From the NCBI RefSeq assembly GCF_006494425.1, contig NZ_VHIV01000003.1:310001-374000 (forward strand): a DNA stretch of 64,000 nucleotides, written 5' to 3'. Source of the DNA: Bacillus dicomae (GTDB taxonomy: Bacteria > Bacillota > Bacilli > Bacillales > Bacillaceae_G). The notes under the pieces are model-generated. The model was not told the DNA's origin. It worked only from the letters and a program-made list of their open reading frames with translations, and did no database searches. This document shows, one piece after another, positions 8,430 to 18,803 of this stretch (positions are counted from its first letter, which is position 1; every line of letters starts with the position of its first letter). The position numbers and the translations under genes are program-made.

Positions 8430-8713
8430 GTGTATCCCCCTTTTCATTATTCAGAATAATCATACAATAAACAGAGCAAAAAATCCCATAAAAAGGTATC
8501 CTTTCTACCCACTTTTGGATACGTAAGCTTTTTCGAGATAATTTCAAACTGTAATTTTTTTCTATTCATTAACTAAAAAGTGCTTGTTAAATAAGAATTT
8601 TGGCAAATAAAGCGTTAAATATTTTAAAATTATCAGATAACACTAGATATTTTAGTCTATTAATTATTATAATAGAGTATGAGATGGTTATATAATTGAG
8701 ACAAAAAAGGTAT
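8430..8713. other. Divergent intergenic region of DUF2332 and mqo
   Basis: Very AT-rich, with several TATAAT-like hexamers (for example near 8667 and 8690) but no well-spaced -35 partner that I can defend. No gene seen. Confidence 0.4.
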
Positions 8714-8739
8714 ACACCTAGGTGGGGCCTAGGCGGTGT
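8714..8739. other. Hairpin in the mqo leader
   Basis: ACACCTAGG and CCTAGGCGGTGT pair around TGGGG with a 2-3 base bulge, about 75 bases before the mqo start. On the minus strand it is followed by TATACCTTTTTT, so it could also stop antisense transcription. I do not recognise a known riboswitch class. Confidence 0.45.
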
Positions 8740-8809
8740 TTCTCTTTTACGGCTTAGACATAGAAAACACCTACTCTTTTTTGCCAATATAGGGGATGGA
8801 GAGATTATC

Positions 8810-10312
8810 ATGAGCAACATGCAGCAAAAAACAGACGTTATCTTAATTGGTGCAGGAATTATGAGTGCTACGTTAGGCTCATTATTAAAAGAATTAGCAC
8901 CTGAATGGGAAATTAAAGTTTTTGAAAAACTCGCAAGTGCCGGGGAAGAAAGCTCTAACGAATGGAATAATGCAGGTACAGGGCATTCTGCGCTATGCGA
9001 ACTGAACTATACTTCCGAAAAATCTGACGGATCTATAGATATTGGTAAGGCTGTAAAAGTGAATGAGCAATTCCAGCTTTCAAGACAATTTTGGGCATAT
9101 CTTGTAAAAAGCAAATTAATTCGTAATCCACAAGATTTCATTATGCCTCTACCTCATATGAGTTTAGTACAAGGTGAAAAAAATGTTGAGTTTCTAAAAA
9201 ACCGTTTTGAAGCGCTTTCAAAAAATCCACTGTTTCAAGGCATGGAATTTTCCGATGCTCCTGAAACATTAAAAAAATGGCTTCCACTCATTATGGAAGG
9301 ACGTACATCTAATGAACCAATGGCCGCAACGAAGATTGACTCTGGAACAGATGTGAACTTCGGTGCATTAACACGTATGTTGTTTGATTACTTACAAACT
9401 AAAAATGTCGAGCTAAACTACAAACATAGTGTCGAAAATATTAAACGCACGAAGAATGGTTTGTGGGAAGTAAAAGTACACGATATGAATAGTGGTAAAA
9501 TTGAACATCATACAGCAAAATTTGTCTTTATCGGCGGCGGTGGAGGTAGCCTACCTCTACTACAAAAGACAGGTATCCCTGAATCAAAACATATCGGTGG
9601 ATTCCCAGTAAGTGGACTATTTATGGTATGTAAAAACCAAAAAATTGTAGAGCAACATCATGCGAAAGTATACGGTAAAGCTAAAGTTGGCGCTCCGCCA
9701 ATGTCTGTACCTCATCTTGATACAAGATATATAGACAATAAAAAAGCTTTATTATTCGGACCGTTCGCAGGGTTCTCACCTAAATTCTTAAAAACTGGCT
9801 CAAACCTTGACTTAATTGGTTCTGTAAAACCGAATAACGTCTTAACGATGTTAGCTGCTGGTGTAAAAGAAATGGGACTAACAAAATACTTAATTCAACA
9901 AGTTATGTTATCACATGAAAAACGTATGGAAGAATTACGCGAATTCATTCCGAACGCGAAAAGTGAAGATTGGGATATTGTAGTTGCTGGGCAACGTGTG
10001 CAAGTAATTAAAGATACTGATGCTGGTGGTAAAGGTACACTTCAATTCGGTACTGAAGTTGTTAGTGCTGCTGATGGATCAATCGCTGCATTACTAGGTG
10101 CATCACCGGGTGCTTCTACTGCTGTTCACGTCATGCTTGAAGTATTAGAAAAATGTTTCCCAAGCCGTATGGTAGAATGGGAAGAAAAAATAAAAGAAAT
10201 GATCCCTTCTTACGGCATTTCACTAACTGAAAATCCAAGATTGTTCCAAGACCTTCACACTTCGACTGGTCGTACACTTGGATTAAATGAAAAAGAAACA
10301 GTTCATAACTAA
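8810..10312 (+). CDS. mqo: Malate:quinone oxidoreductase
   Basis: FAD-dependent, membrane-associated enzyme oxidising malate to oxaloacetate with transfer of electrons to quinone. It has 500 residues, normal for Mqo. It opens with the dinucleotide-binding motif [17 protein letters not shown], then [35 protein letters not shown], the [11 protein letters not shown] segment and [18 protein letters not shown] near the C-terminus, all characteristic of the family. The ATG at 8810 with GGAGAG upstream is preferred over an in-frame TTG more than 100 bases earlier. It is monocistronic with a strong terminator. Confidence 0.95.
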   Translation: MSNMQQKTDVILIGAGIMSATLGSLLKELAPEWEIKVFEKLASAGEESSNEWNNAGTGHSALCELNYTSEKSDGSIDIGKAVKVNEQFQLSRQFWAYLVKSKLIRNPQDFIMPLPHMSLVQGEKNVEFLKNRFEALSKNPLFQGMEFSDAPETLKKWLPLIMEGRTSNEPMAATKIDSGTDVNFGALTRMLFDYLQTKNVELNYKHSVENIKRTKNGLWEVKVHDMNSGKIEHHTAKFVFIGGGGGSLPLLQKTGIPESKHIGGFPVSGLFMVCKNQKIVEQHHAKVYGKAKVGAPPMSVPHLDTRYIDNKKALLFGPFAGFSPKFLKTGSNLDLIGSVKPNNVLTMLAAGVKEMGLTKYLIQQVMLSHEKRMEELREFIPNAKSEDWDIVVAGQRVQVIKDTDAGGKGTLQFGTEVVSAADGSIAALLGASPGASTAVHVMLEVLEKCFPSRMVEWEEKIKEMIPSYGISLTENPRLFQDLHTSTGRTLGLNEKETVHN

Positions 10313-10322
10313 TGAAGACATT

Positions 10323-10353
10323 AAAAAACGTCCGATATATTCGGACGTTTTTT
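10323..10353. terminator. Bidirectional terminator between mqo and lsrB
   Basis: AAAAAACGTCCGA and TCGGACGTTTTTT form a 13-bp stem with a short loop, flanked by A and T tracts, so it can serve both converging genes. Confidence 0.9.
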
Positions 10354-10358
10354 CGTTA

Positions 10359-11402
10359 CTAGAAATTATATTTATCAATATTATCCTTCGTAAATACAAC
10401 TCTCTCTGGTAACACGATAATTCCATTTCCTTCTGCCTCATAATCATATCCTTGAATGGAGTTTGGCTCTACTTTCACTTTTCCGATTCCTTTTACTTCG
10501 AAGCTATCCCCTACTTTTAACTTCTTCCCTTTTACAACAATTTCATTTGCTACATAAGTTGCCAACGCACCTTGCTGTTTGACATCCCATAATCCGAATT
10601 GTTGTACTGTTCCTCGTTTTACATAATCACGCATAACGTTCGGTGTAGAAAATCCAGTTACGACTACTTTTTTATCCATTTTTAAATTTTCAGCTGCTTG
10701 TGCCATTGCCGGAAGTGCCGTTGCATCTGGACAAATGACGGCGTTAATATCCGGATACGTTTTTAATATGTTCTCCCCTACAGACAAAGACTTTTGCGCA
10801 TTATTTTCACCGTACTGCGTCGTTACAATTTCCCAGTTCGGATACTTCTCTTTAATAATTTCTTTCGCTTTCGTTACCCATTGGTTTTGATCCGTTACTG
10901 TTGGACTTGAATAAAAGAAGGCTACTTTTCCTTTATCTCCAATTTGTTTGGAAGTCATTTCAATTAACAAATTAGCAAGTTGGTCTGGTGTTCCTTGGCT
11001 TATATAAAAGGAACGGTCTTTCGGATTCACATCAGAATCCCATGTTAATACCGTCATGCCTTTTTTCTTAGCACGTTGTAATGATTGTGATAAACCATCA
11101 ACCGACGTTGAAGAAACCATAAGTGCATCGTAGTTTTGGTTAATGAAATTGTTTATATATTTTACTTGCCCAGAAACACTCGCTTCAGACGGTCCATCAT
11201 ATTTCACTTGTACGCCTAGTTTATCCCCCATCTCTTTTGCTCCTTCACCACCTGATGTAAAGAAGCCCACTCCTGTTAATTTCGGGATAAATGCAAATTT
11301 CACATCATCAGCTTTTTTTTTATCTGCAGTTTGACTAGAACAAGCAATTAAACCGATTAAACAAATGCATACGATTAATACAATCCCTAGTTTTCTCTTC
11401 AT
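10359..11402 (-). CDS. lsrB: AI-2 ABC transporter substrate-binding lipoprotein LsrB
   Basis: Extracytoplasmic receptor for the quorum-sensing molecule AI-2, 347 residues. A lipoprotein signal ends in LIGLIAC, with the acylated cysteine near residue 21. The residues known to contact AI-2 in enteric LsrB are all visible in their contexts: Lys in [11 protein letters not shown], Asp in LTWDSD, Asp-Gln in TVTDQNQW, and Pro and Ala in CPDATALPA. Resemblance to enteric LsrB runs the full length. The ATG overlaps the lsrD stop by four bases (ATGA). It is the last gene of lsrACDB, the same order as in enteric bacteria. Confidence 0.95.
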   Translation of the reverse strand: MKRKLGIVLIVCICLIGLIACSSQTADKKKADDVKFAFIPKLTGVGFFTSGGEGAKEMGDKLGVQVKYDGPSEASVSGQVKYINNFINQNYDALMVSSTSVDGLSQSLQRAKKKGMTVLTWDSDVNPKDRSFYISQGTPDQLANLLIEMTSKQIGDKGKVAFFYSSPTVTDQNQWVTKAKEIIKEKYPNWEIVTTQYGENNAQKSLSVGENILKTYPDINAVICPDATALPAMAQAAENLKMDKKVVVTGFSTPNVMRDYVKRGTVQQFGLWDVKQQGALATYVANEIVVKGKKLKVGDSFEVKGIGKVKVEPNSIQGYDYEAEGNGIIVLPERVVFTKDNIDKYNF

Positions 11403-12388
11403 GACATTTCCCCCTTATGCAATTTCTTTCTTTTCCCCAGTGTGACTTGATGTAATTTGAAATGTCTCATAATAACTGAAAGAATAAGGATAATACCAAT
11501 TACTACGTTGGATTGTTCATTCGTTAAACCCGTCATTTGCAAACCATACTGCATGAGCCCAATGAAAATGCTTGCCAGTACAGTACCGATAATGCTTCCT
11601 TTTCCCCCTGTAATAAGTGTCCCGCCTAATACGACTGCTGTAATGATTGGTAAAATCGTTTCACTTCCCATATCAGCACGTGCGGAACCGAAATATGCGG
11701 TTAAGAAAGCACCTCCTAATCCACCTCCTAATCCGGAAAGTATGTAAGCGATGATGACTACTTTTTTCGTTTTAATCCCGGTGTATTTTGCTGTATTTTC
11801 GTTCGCACCTGTTAATTTCACATGGCGCCCGTATATAGTCCGGTGAAATAATACAGTACATAAAACTGTTAATACGATCAGTAGCCATAATAAATTCGGT
11901 ATTCCTATAAAACTACCGTTTGCCAGTTGTACAAATGTGTCAGGTAAACCGCTTATTCCTTCATACCCAGAAGCACCTACCCCTCCTGAAATGACGAGTG
12001 CAATTCCGCCGTATAAAAACATCGTTCCGAGTGTAACGACAAGTGGTTCTACATCTGTCATTTTTATAATAAGTCCGTTTAAAGCGCCTGCTAGGCAACT
12101 AATTACTAGGGCTATTATGAGAGCAAACAAAATAGATATTCCGCTCATCCAAAGTACACCAATCAAGATCGAAGTAAGCCCCATTATTGAGCCGACCGAT
12201 ACATCAATTCCTCCTGTTACAATAACGAAAGTCATTGGTATCGCCGCAATTGCGATAAATAGGAAATCATTTGTACTATAAAGGAGATTACTAATATTTA
12301 AGAAATCACTATTTATAAAACTAAAGAGAATGAATTCTATTAGAAGTAATACAATTAGAACCCCTTCCCATCTATATACATACTTCAT
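11399..12388 (-). CDS. lsrD: AI-2 ABC transporter permease LsrD
   Basis: Membrane subunit of the AI-2 importer, about 329 residues with 8-10 hydrophobic helices. It carries family motifs of sugar-type permeases such as [17 protein letters not shown] and [15 protein letters not shown]. The start is the ATG at 12388, which overlaps the lsrC stop as ATGA and has AGGAGG 8 bases upstream. The longer frame beginning at 12415 would put its start inside lsrC. It pairs with LsrC to form the channel. Confidence 0.92.
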   Translation of the reverse strand: MKYVYRWEGVLIVLLLIEFILFSFINSDFLNISNLLYSTNDFLFIAIAAIPMTFVIVTGGIDVSVGSIMGLTSILIGVLWMSGISILFALIIALVISCLAGALNGLIIKMTDVEPLVVTLGTMFLYGGIALVISGGVGASGYEGISGLPDTFVQLANGSFIGIPNLLWLLIVLTVLCTVLFHRTIYGRHVKLTGANENTAKYTGIKTKKVVIIAYILSGLGGGLGGAFLTAYFGSARADMGSETILPIITAVVLGGTLITGGKGSIIGTVLASIFIGLMQYGLQMTGLTNEQSNVVIGIILILSVIMRHFKLHQVTLGKRKKLHKGEMS

Positions 12389-13338
12389 AGATTCATCCTC
12401 CTTTCTGCCTTCCACTTTTTCATAACACTATCTAATATGATGATAAGTAATAATAAAAAACCTGAAATAGCATTATTCCAAAATGCTGGTATTTTTAAAA
12501 AGACGAGTGAGCTACTTATTGTTTCTAAAAATAACGCTCCTAATGCAGCTCCAAATAAAGATCCTGTTCCTCCTTTTAAATGAATGCCTCCTAGTACAGC
12601 GGCTGCGATTACTTGTAATTCTAATCCTGTACCTGTTTGATTTGGCACGAAACCGATATTCATAACAAATATGCAACCAGCGAGCGCAGCGCTTATGCCT
12701 GAAATCATAAACGCATATATCTTCACTTGATTAACAGGTATACCAAGAAGTCTCGCGCCATCTTCATTATCACCTACCGCATAAAAGTATCTTCCAAATG
12801 GCACTTTCCTTAAAAAGAAGTATAGTAGTAGTAAAATAATAAGAACGAACCATACAGTTATAGGTAAACCAAAAATGACGATAGATGACAGCTGCTTAAA
12901 ATCGTTTGGAATATCTTCAATCCACTTCCCGCCTGTAAAAATTAACATCGTACCTCTAACAATTCCTAGCATTCCTAAAGTCATAATAATGGCTGGTACA
13001 CGAAACTTCGCAACGCCAATCCCGTTTACAAAACCGATAATAGCGCCAAGTGTAATAGCAGCAAGAATTGACAAGAATGCATTATATTCATTCGTTAACA
13101 ACATCCCACAAACTGCTGCACTTAACCCCATGCTTGAACCAACTGATACATCTATATTTTTTGTAAATAAGACGAACGATTGGCCGATTGCTAGCACGAC
13201 TAAAATAACGCTTGATTTCACCATTAAAGATAACGAGTTAAATTGAATAAAACTAGGGTTTATCATTCCTACAATAGCTATATAAATTAGTAGTAACAGT
13301 ATGATAGACGTTTCGTGCATCTTTAACATGCGTTTCAT
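12385..13338 (-). CDS. lsrC: AI-2 ABC transporter permease LsrC
   Basis: Membrane subunit of the AI-2 importer, 317 residues, mostly transmembrane helices. FTKNIDVSVGSSMGLSAA and AAVLGGIHLKGGTGSLFGA are the conserved motifs of this permease family (BPD_transp_2). The ATG overlaps the end of lsrA by four bases, which implies translational coupling. Order and pairing with LsrD identify it as LsrC rather than a ribose permease. Confidence 0.92.
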   Translation of the reverse strand: MKRMLKMHETSIILLLLIYIAIVGMINPSFIQFNSLSLMVKSSVILVVLAIGQSFVLFTKNIDVSVGSSMGLSAAVCGMLLTNEYNAFLSILAAITLGAIIGFVNGIGVAKFRVPAIIMTLGMLGIVRGTMLIFTGGKWIEDIPNDFKQLSSIVIFGLPITVWFVLIILLLLYFFLRKVPFGRYFYAVGDNEDGARLLGIPVNQVKIYAFMISGISAALAGCIFVMNIGFVPNQTGTGLELQVIAAAVLGGIHLKGGTGSLFGAALGALFLETISSSLVFLKIPAFWNNAISGFLLLLIIILDSVMKKWKAERRMNL

Positions 13339-14816
13339 TCCGCTACACCTCCGTATGCAAGGCGTGTAACTTCATTCACACTCAATTGTTCTTTTTCCAT
13401 ATGAGAAACAAATCGCCCATTTCTCATTACATATACACGATTTACTAATTGAACAATTTCTTCAACATCTGAGGAGATTAATAAAATTGCGAGTCCTTCC
13501 CTTTTCATTTTTTCTATCGTCTCATACACTTCAAGCCTTGCTTTCGCATCAATTCCGCGAGTCGGCTCATCAAGAATAATAATTTTAGGATCACATGCGA
13601 GATACTTCGCAAGCACGACCTTCTGCTGATTACCTCCTGATAAAGATGCCAATTCTTCATTCATATTCTGCACAACAATTCGGAACTGTTCTATAAACGA
13701 ATTAACTAAAGCGCTTTCTTTTTCTTGATTTATAAAAAAGCGATTATTTTGCTGTAAACTTGCTGCTGCAATATTTTCTTTAACAGAAGCAATTGAGAAA
13801 ATTCCATTCCTCGCCCTATCCTCTGGCACATAAACTAGTCCTTGGTCTAGCCTTTTATGCAAAGAACACGTATCAATTGATTTTCCATCTAATAAGATAG
13901 ACCCTGATTTTATAGTTTTCAATCCAAATATCGCTTCTGCTAATTCCGTTCTGCCAGATCCTATTATGCCAGCAACACCTACAATCTCACCCGCATGTAC
14001 ATTGAATGATATATTTTCGAATGCGTGGCTCGTTATATCGATCACTTCTAATATTTTTTTCGTCCTTGCTGTCTCTTGAACTACTTCTATTTTCTCTTTC
14101 TGTTTATACCCTTTTGGCAATAGTCCCTCCATCAGCATGTCATATGTATAGTCACATACATCACCTTGGCTTACAATCATTCCATCACGTAGTATTGCTA
14201 ATTTGTTGGCAATTTCAAAGATTTCTGGAAAGCGATGCGTAATATAAATCATCCCAATTCCTTTTTCTTGTAAACTTTTCATCAACACAAAAAGACTCTT
14301 AATTTCGTGAGTTGTTAATGTCGATGTTGGCTCATCTAAAATAAGAATCTCGGCTTCTCGTATTAATCCTCTAACAATTTCTACTAACTGTTGCTGCGCA
14401 ATGGATAATGATGCTCCTAGCTCATAAAGGTCAATATCCCACCCTAAGCTGTTAATCAATTGCTGAACTTTTACTTTCAGTTCCCTTCTCTTCCCTTTTA
14501 TCCCAATGCATATATTTTCTTCAATAGTCATATGCGGAAAAATGAGCGGTTCTTGCGGTATTAAATAAATACCTTTTCGGTGCGCTTCTGACGGATTTGA
14601 AAACTGTTGCTTCGTTCCTTTTACATACATTTCTCCATCATCATACGAATATAACCCCGTTAATATTTTCATTAATGTTGATTTCCCGGCACCATTTCCC
14701 CCAACTAAAGCGTATATATCTCCACGCTCTACTTGTAAGTTCACTTCTTTTAATACAAGTTGATTTAAAAACGCCTTACTCATTTTCTTTACTTGTAATA
14801 AAGGTACGTTCTCCAC
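13335..14816 (-). CDS. lsrA: AI-2 ABC transporter ATPase LsrA
   Basis: Cytoplasmic ATPase with two fused ABC domains, 493 residues. Domain 1 (about 5-235) has Walker A GGNGAGKST, signature-like LSIAQQQLVEI and Walker B ILILDEPTSTL. Domain 2 (about 255-490) has the degenerate Walker A GIIGSGRTE and an intact LSGGNQQKV signature with ILDEPTRGID. This asymmetry is normal for sugar-type importers. The start is a GTG at 14816 with AGGTGA 6 bases upstream. First gene of lsrACDB, divergent from lsrR. Confidence 0.94.
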   Translation of the reverse strand: MENVPLLQVKKMSKAFLNQLVLKEVNLQVERGDIYALVGGNGAGKSTLMKILTGLYSYDDGEMYVKGTKQQFSNPSEAHRKGIYLIPQEPLIFPHMTIEENICIGIKGKRRELKVKVQQLINSLGWDIDLYELGASLSIAQQQLVEIVRGLIREAEILILDEPTSTLTTHEIKSLFVLMKSLQEKGIGMIYITHRFPEIFEIANKLAILRDGMIVSQGDVCDYTYDMLMEGLLPKGYKQKEKIEVVQETARTKKILEVIDITSHAFENISFNVHAGEIVGVAGIIGSGRTELAEAIFGLKTIKSGSILLDGKSIDTCSLHKRLDQGLVYVPEDRARNGIFSIASVKENIAAASLQQNNRFFINQEKESALVNSFIEQFRIVVQNMNEELASLSGGNQQKVVLAKYLACDPKIIILDEPTRGIDAKARLEVYETIEKMKREGLAILLISSDVEEIVQLVNRVYVMRNGRFVSHMEKEQLSVNEVTRLAYGGVAE

Positions 14817-15013
14817 TTGATGTCACCTGCCTTTATGCAGAACATTTTTTGAGAAAATGATTATTTGTTCTACTTGTTTTGTAGCATTGTATATTCCTTT
14901 TTTTATATCTAGAACACTTTTTTCTACGTACTATTAATCGTTTCAACTGGAATAAACAAAATATATGGCACATATGTTTAAGCAGTGGTCAATTGTTGAA
15001 AGGGATGAAGAGT
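14817..15013. promoter_or_regulatory. Divergent lsr control region
   Basis: Holds the promoters of lsrACDB and lsrRK. Repeated GAACA/TGTTC elements lie at 14840-14844, 14866-14870 (inverted) and 14912-14916, and a CTAC-N7-GTAG dyad at about 14871-14885. These are candidate LsrR sites. I cannot fix exact promoter boxes. Confidence 0.4.
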
Positions 15014-15946
15014 ATGACTCAGCTTAACTTTGAAGAGAATTTATTAACTAAAGTAGCTTGGTACTATTATAAAGACCAATTAACACAACAGGAGATTGCT
15101 TCACTTCTTCATATTTCAAGAAATAAAGTCGTCCGGTTATTAGATAAGGCGCGGGGTGAAGGTATCGTTACATTTCACGTAAAAGGTACTGGTTTGCACT
15201 GTTTAAGTATTGAGCGTGACCTAATGAAAAAATTTCACTTAAAAGATGCTTTTATTATCCCTACCCCAGTAAACAATTATCACACTTCTCTCGGAAAAGC
15301 TGCTGCACAATATTTAGAAACTCAGCTCCAGCAAGGTGATTTACTCGGTATTGGCTGGGGAGAAACAATTAGCAAAATGCTAGAAAACATTCATTTCGAA
15401 AGTTCTATTAATCTTTCAATCGTAACGTTAACAGGCGGAGTAAATCACTATCTCCCGAGAAAACAAAACTATTTACACTACATGCAAGGCGATCTTCATA
15501 TTATCCCTACGCCGTTTCTAGCGTCTACAACCGAAATGGCACAAAGTATTCTATCAGAACCGAGTGTAAAAGATATGCTTCATGTCGCTTCACTTGCTCA
15601 TACGGCTATTGTTGGTATTGGAGGATTATCACAAGACGCTACGATTGTAAAAGAAGAAAAATTAACACTACGTGAGATGACGTATATTCGTAGTCAAAAC
15701 GGTGCTGGCGATATTTTAGGACAGTTTTATAATACAAATGGCGATTTATTAGAGCTCTCGCATCACAATCGTCTAATTGGCACGCCTCTCTCTATTCTAC
15801 GCAATATGAATCATGTCGTCGGTGTTGCTGGAGGTACAGAAAAGATAGACGCAATTTATGGTGCCTTAAAAGGAAAGTTTATTCATACATTAATTACCGA
15901 TGAGGAAACTGCCCTCTCCTTATTACGAAAGGATGGTGATTGTTAA
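15014..15946 (+). CDS. lsrR: LsrR-type repressor (SorC/DeoR family)
   Basis: Transcriptional regulator of 310 residues. The N-terminal helix-turn-helix (about 15-60) contains YYKDQLTQQEIASLLHISRN, typical of SorC-family proteins. The remainder is the sugar-phosphate isomerase-like effector domain with GIGWGETISKML, LTGGVNHY and VVGVAGGTEKIDAIYGALKG. By analogy it is released by phospho-AI-2. The ATG at 15014 is chosen because AAAGGG lies 9 bases upstream; the earlier in-frame TTG and ATG lack spacing. Its TAA overlaps the ATG of lsrK by one base. Confidence 0.9.
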   Translation: MTQLNFEENLLTKVAWYYYKDQLTQQEIASLLHISRNKVVRLLDKARGEGIVTFHVKGTGLHCLSIERDLMKKFHLKDAFIIPTPVNNYHTSLGKAAAQYLETQLQQGDLLGIGWGETISKMLENIHFESSINLSIVTLTGGVNHYLPRKQNYLHYMQGDLHIIPTPFLASTTEMAQSILSEPSVKDMLHVASLAHTAIVGIGGLSQDATIVKEEKLTLREMTYIRSQNGAGDILGQFYNTNGDLLELSHHNRLIGTPLSILRNMNHVVGVAGGTEKIDAIYGALKGKFIHTLITDEETALSLLRKDGDC

Positions 15947-17508
15947 TGTCTCATTTATTAGCTTTTGACGCTGGTACAGGAAGCATTCGAGCTGTTCTTT
16001 TTGATTTACTAGGTAATCAAATTGCGGTCAGTCAAAAAGAATGGGTTCATAACACGGATCCTCGTTACCCAGGTTCTATGAATTTTGATGTAATAGAAAA
16101 CTGGAAGCTAGTACAAAAATGCACGAAAGAAGTTTTACAAAGAAGTAATGTCTCACCCTCTTCTATTAAAGCTATTAGCGCTACTAGTATGCGAGAAGGT
16201 TTTGTTTTATATGATAAAAATGGGCAAGAAATTTGGGCTTGTGCAAATGTTGATGGGCGTGCATCCGCTGAAGTTAGTGAGCTAAAAGAAATACGGTCGC
16301 ATCTTGAAGAAGATTTATATACAAGATCAGGTCAAACTTTTTCACTAGGTGCTTTACCCCGCCTACTTTGGATTAAAAAACATGAACCCGAAATCTATAG
16401 CAATATTCATTCTTTTACGATGTTAAACGATTGGATTTTATATAAACTAAGCGGTGTACTGCAAATCGACCCCTCAAATGGATGTACGTCCGGTATTTTC
16501 GACTTAAAAAATAGAGTGTGGGATAACGATGTCGCTAAGGAGTGCGGTCTAACTTTGCCATTTTCACCAACAGTAAATGAAGCTGGTACAGTAATTGGCA
16601 ACGTTACAAAAGAGTTTGCAGCATTCACTGGATTACGTGAAGGAATTCCTGTCGTCGCCGGGGGCGGAGATGCTCAAATGGCATCACTCGGAACGGGAGT
16701 CGTGAAGCCTAATCAAACATTAATATGCGGAGGTAGTTTTTGGCAACAAGAAGTGAATGTTACTGAGCCAATTACGGATCCATATGCTGCAATTCGTGTA
16801 AATTGTCACGTCGTACCTAACCTGTGGCAATATGAAACGATTGCCTTTTTTCCAGGGCTTGTTATGCGCTGGTTTCGAGACGCTTTTTGCCAAGAGGAAA
16901 AGAAACTTGCTGACAAGCTCGGTGTAGATGCTTATGCATTATTAGAAGAACAAGCGAAAGACGTACCTGTCGGCTCACATGGCATTATCCCTACTTTTTC
17001 AAACGTTATGAACTACATTTCTTGGCGTCATGCCGCACCTTCTTTTTTAAATTTAAGTTTAGATGCTGACAAATGCGGAAAAAAAGAACTGTTCCGTGCT
17101 ATTGAAGAAAATGCAGCCTTCGTAACACTAGGCAACTTAAAATTAATAGAAAATCTCACAGGGACATTCCCTTCTGAAGTCGTTTTTGCTGGTGGTGCCG
17201 CTAAAGGAAAACTATGGCCACAAATTCTATCAGACGTCCTTGGTATTCCTTTAAAAGTACCTGTTGTAAAAGAAGCAGCTGCTTTAGGAACTGCGATTGC
17301 GGCTGGAGTTGGTGCTGGCATATATTCATCTATGGAAGAAACTGCCGAACAGTTTGTACAGTGGGAGCAAACATTCGAACCAGTTACTGAAAATCACGAA
17401 CTATATAAAGAGTTCTATGAAACTTGGAAAACTGTGTATGACAGTCAGCTCGCTTTAGCTGATAAAGGGCTCACCTCACATATGTGGATTGCGCCTGGTG
17501 CACTGTAA
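15946..17508 (+). CDS. lsrK: Autoinducer-2 kinase LsrK
   Basis: FGGY-family carbohydrate kinase of 520 residues that phosphorylates AI-2 after import and so produces the inducer of LsrR. It starts with the phosphate-binding LLAFDAGTGSIRAVLFD, contains SATSMREGFVLYD, the nucleotide-binding VVAGGGDAQMASLGTG and the C-terminal EVVFAGGAAKGKLWPQILSD. Length matches LsrK. The ATG at 15946 shares its A with the lsrR stop codon. Followed after 25 bases by a cupin gene. Confidence 0.93.
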   Translation: MSHLLAFDAGTGSIRAVLFDLLGNQIAVSQKEWVHNTDPRYPGSMNFDVIENWKLVQKCTKEVLQRSNVSPSSIKAISATSMREGFVLYDKNGQEIWACANVDGRASAEVSELKEIRSHLEEDLYTRSGQTFSLGALPRLLWIKKHEPEIYSNIHSFTMLNDWILYKLSGVLQIDPSNGCTSGIFDLKNRVWDNDVAKECGLTLPFSPTVNEAGTVIGNVTKEFAAFTGLREGIPVVAGGGDAQMASLGTGVVKPNQTLICGGSFWQQEVNVTEPITDPYAAIRVNCHVVPNLWQYETIAFFPGLVMRWFRDAFCQEEKKLADKLGVDAYALLEEQAKDVPVGSHGIIPTFSNVMNYISWRHAAPSFLNLSLDADKCGKKELFRAIEENAAFVTLGNLKLIENLTGTFPSEVVFAGGAAKGKLWPQILSDVLGIPLKVPVVKEAAALGTAIAAGVGAGIYSSMEETAEQFVQWEQTFEPVTENHELYKEFYETWKTVYDSQLALADKGLTSHMWIAPGAL

Positions 17509-17533
17509 CACATTACATAAAGGAGTGGAATGT

Positions 17534-17896
17534 ATGTTAAAAGCGAATGAAAATGACTTCTCTTATCGCTTCGGTGATAACGGGCCGAAATATTTAATAC
17601 AAGGTCCAAATATTGATCTTGGCCTTGTTGTTATTCAGCCTGGGCAGGAGTTTCAAAACCATTATCATACGACATGCGAAGAGGTCTTTTATGCATTAGA
17701 AGGAGAAATAGATTTCTATGTAAATAATGAAAGAGTTCCGATCAAACAAGGCGATGTATTGCAAGTTCGTCCTCATGAATCTCACTATTTAATTAACCAT
17801 TCTGACAAACCTTTTAAAGCAGTTTTTATTAAGTCACCACATTTACCAAATAAAGATACAGTACAAACGGAAAATCCAACATTAACGAAGGAGTGA
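17534..17896 (+). CDS. Small cupin, candidate LsrG replacement
   Basis: Single-domain cupin of 120 residues. Motif 1 is NHYHTTCEEVFYALEGEI (two His and one Glu metal ligands) and motif 2 GDVLQVRPHESHYL (fourth ligand His). Together with LsrF it lies at the place where enteric operons carry lsrG, which isomerises phospho-AI-2 before LsrF acts. There is no LsrG-like ABM protein in the locus. A metal-dependent isomerisation is therefore a reasonable inference, but not shown. The ATG at 17534 has AGGAG 8 bases upstream; the longer frame from 17489 would start inside lsrK. Confidence 0.8.
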   Translation: MLKANENDFSYRFGDNGPKYLIQGPNIDLGLVVIQPGQEFQNHYHTTCEEVFYALEGEIDFYVNNERVPIKQGDVLQVRPHESHYLINHSDKPFKAVFIKSPHLPNKDTVQTENPTLTKE

Positions 17897-17902
17897 TTTC
17901 TA

Positions 17903-18685
17903 ATGACTTGGGGATTTAAAAATCGATTAAATACAATTTTACCTGATGGCAGAGCGGTTATGTTAGCGATAGATCACGGCTACTTTTTAGGGCCAATTCA
18001 CGGGCTAGAACAACCACTTGAAACAGTTAAAAACTTACTTCCTTATACGGATTCCCTCTTTTTAACGCGCGGTGTACTTAGCTCCTGTATTCCTGAAAAC
18101 TGCAGCACACCGATGGTTATGCGTGTATCGGGCGGCGCTACTGTCGTCGGTAAAGACTTAGCGAATGAAACAATTGTTACACCTGTAAAAGAAGCAGTAA
18201 AACAAAACGCAATTGGCGTCGGCGTATCTGTTTTTGTCGGATCAGATTATGAAACACAAACAGTTTCAAATCTTGCAAATGTAGTCTCAGAAGCTCACGA
18301 TTACGGTCTGCCAGTACTCGGCATTACCGCTGTTGCGAAAGAATTACAAAAACGTGAAGCTCGCTTTCTTGCACTTGCTTCCCGCGTATGTGTTGAAATG
18401 GGAGCTGACATTATTAAAACGTATTACTGCGAAGGATTCGAAAAAATCACCAGCACTTGCCCTGCCCCAGTTGTAATCGCTGGTGGTCCAAAACTAGATT
18501 CCATTGAAGACGCATTAAACATTACGTACAATGCACTGCAAGAAGGTGCAATCGGCGTAGATATGGGCCGAAACATATGGCAATCTGAACATCCTGCTGC
18601 GATGATTCAAGCGATACATGGTATTGTGAAGAATAGATTGAATGTGAAAGAAGCTCTCCAATTATATGAAGATGTAAAAAATTAA
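17903..18685 (+). CDS. lsrF: LsrF thiolase/aldolase
   Basis: Class I aldolase-fold enzyme, 260 residues, that in enteric bacteria transfers the acetyl group of processed phospho-AI-2 to CoA. Family segments are MLAIDHGYFLGPIHGLE, MRVSGGATVVGKDL, the Schiff-base lysine context GADIIKTYYCEGFEKI and VIAGGPKLDS. It is about 30 residues shorter than enteric LsrF, mainly at the N-terminus. GGAG lies upstream of the ATG, 6 bases after the cupin stop. Last gene of the lsrRK operon, followed by a strong terminator. Confidence 0.93.
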   Translation: MTWGFKNRLNTILPDGRAVMLAIDHGYFLGPIHGLEQPLETVKNLLPYTDSLFLTRGVLSSCIPENCSTPMVMRVSGGATVVGKDLANETIVTPVKEAVKQNAIGVGVSVFVGSDYETQTVSNLANVVSEAHDYGLPVLGITAVAKELQKREARFLALASRVCVEMGADIIKTYYCEGFEKITSTCPAPVVIAGGPKLDSIEDALNITYNALQEGAIGVDMGRNIWQSEHPAAMIQAIHGIVKNRLNVKEALQLYEDVKN

Positions 18686-18721
18686 GCTAAAATATATACA
18701 AACTCAATATTTACTATAAGG

Positions 18722-18772
18722 AAAAGCCTCTATGTTAGATTACTAAGTAACCTAACATAGAGGCTTTCTTTT
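18722..18772 (+). terminator. Terminator of lsrRK-cupin-lsrF
   Basis: AAAGCCTCTATGTTAG (18723-18738) pairs perfectly with CTAACATAGAGGCTTT (18752-18767), then CTTTTAC. It may also end the converging GNAT gene. Confidence 0.9.
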
Positions 18773-18803
18773 ACATTTTTTTGTTCCGAATTTGGTCAGA
18801 TTT

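Noticed and set aside
8714-8739. mqo leader hairpin as a riboswitch
   Set aside because: Only one short bulged stem is visible and none of the conserved cores of known riboswitches occur.
14944-14960. A cre-like (CcpA) site in the divergent lsr control region
   Set aside because: The best match differs from the cre consensus at several conserved positions.
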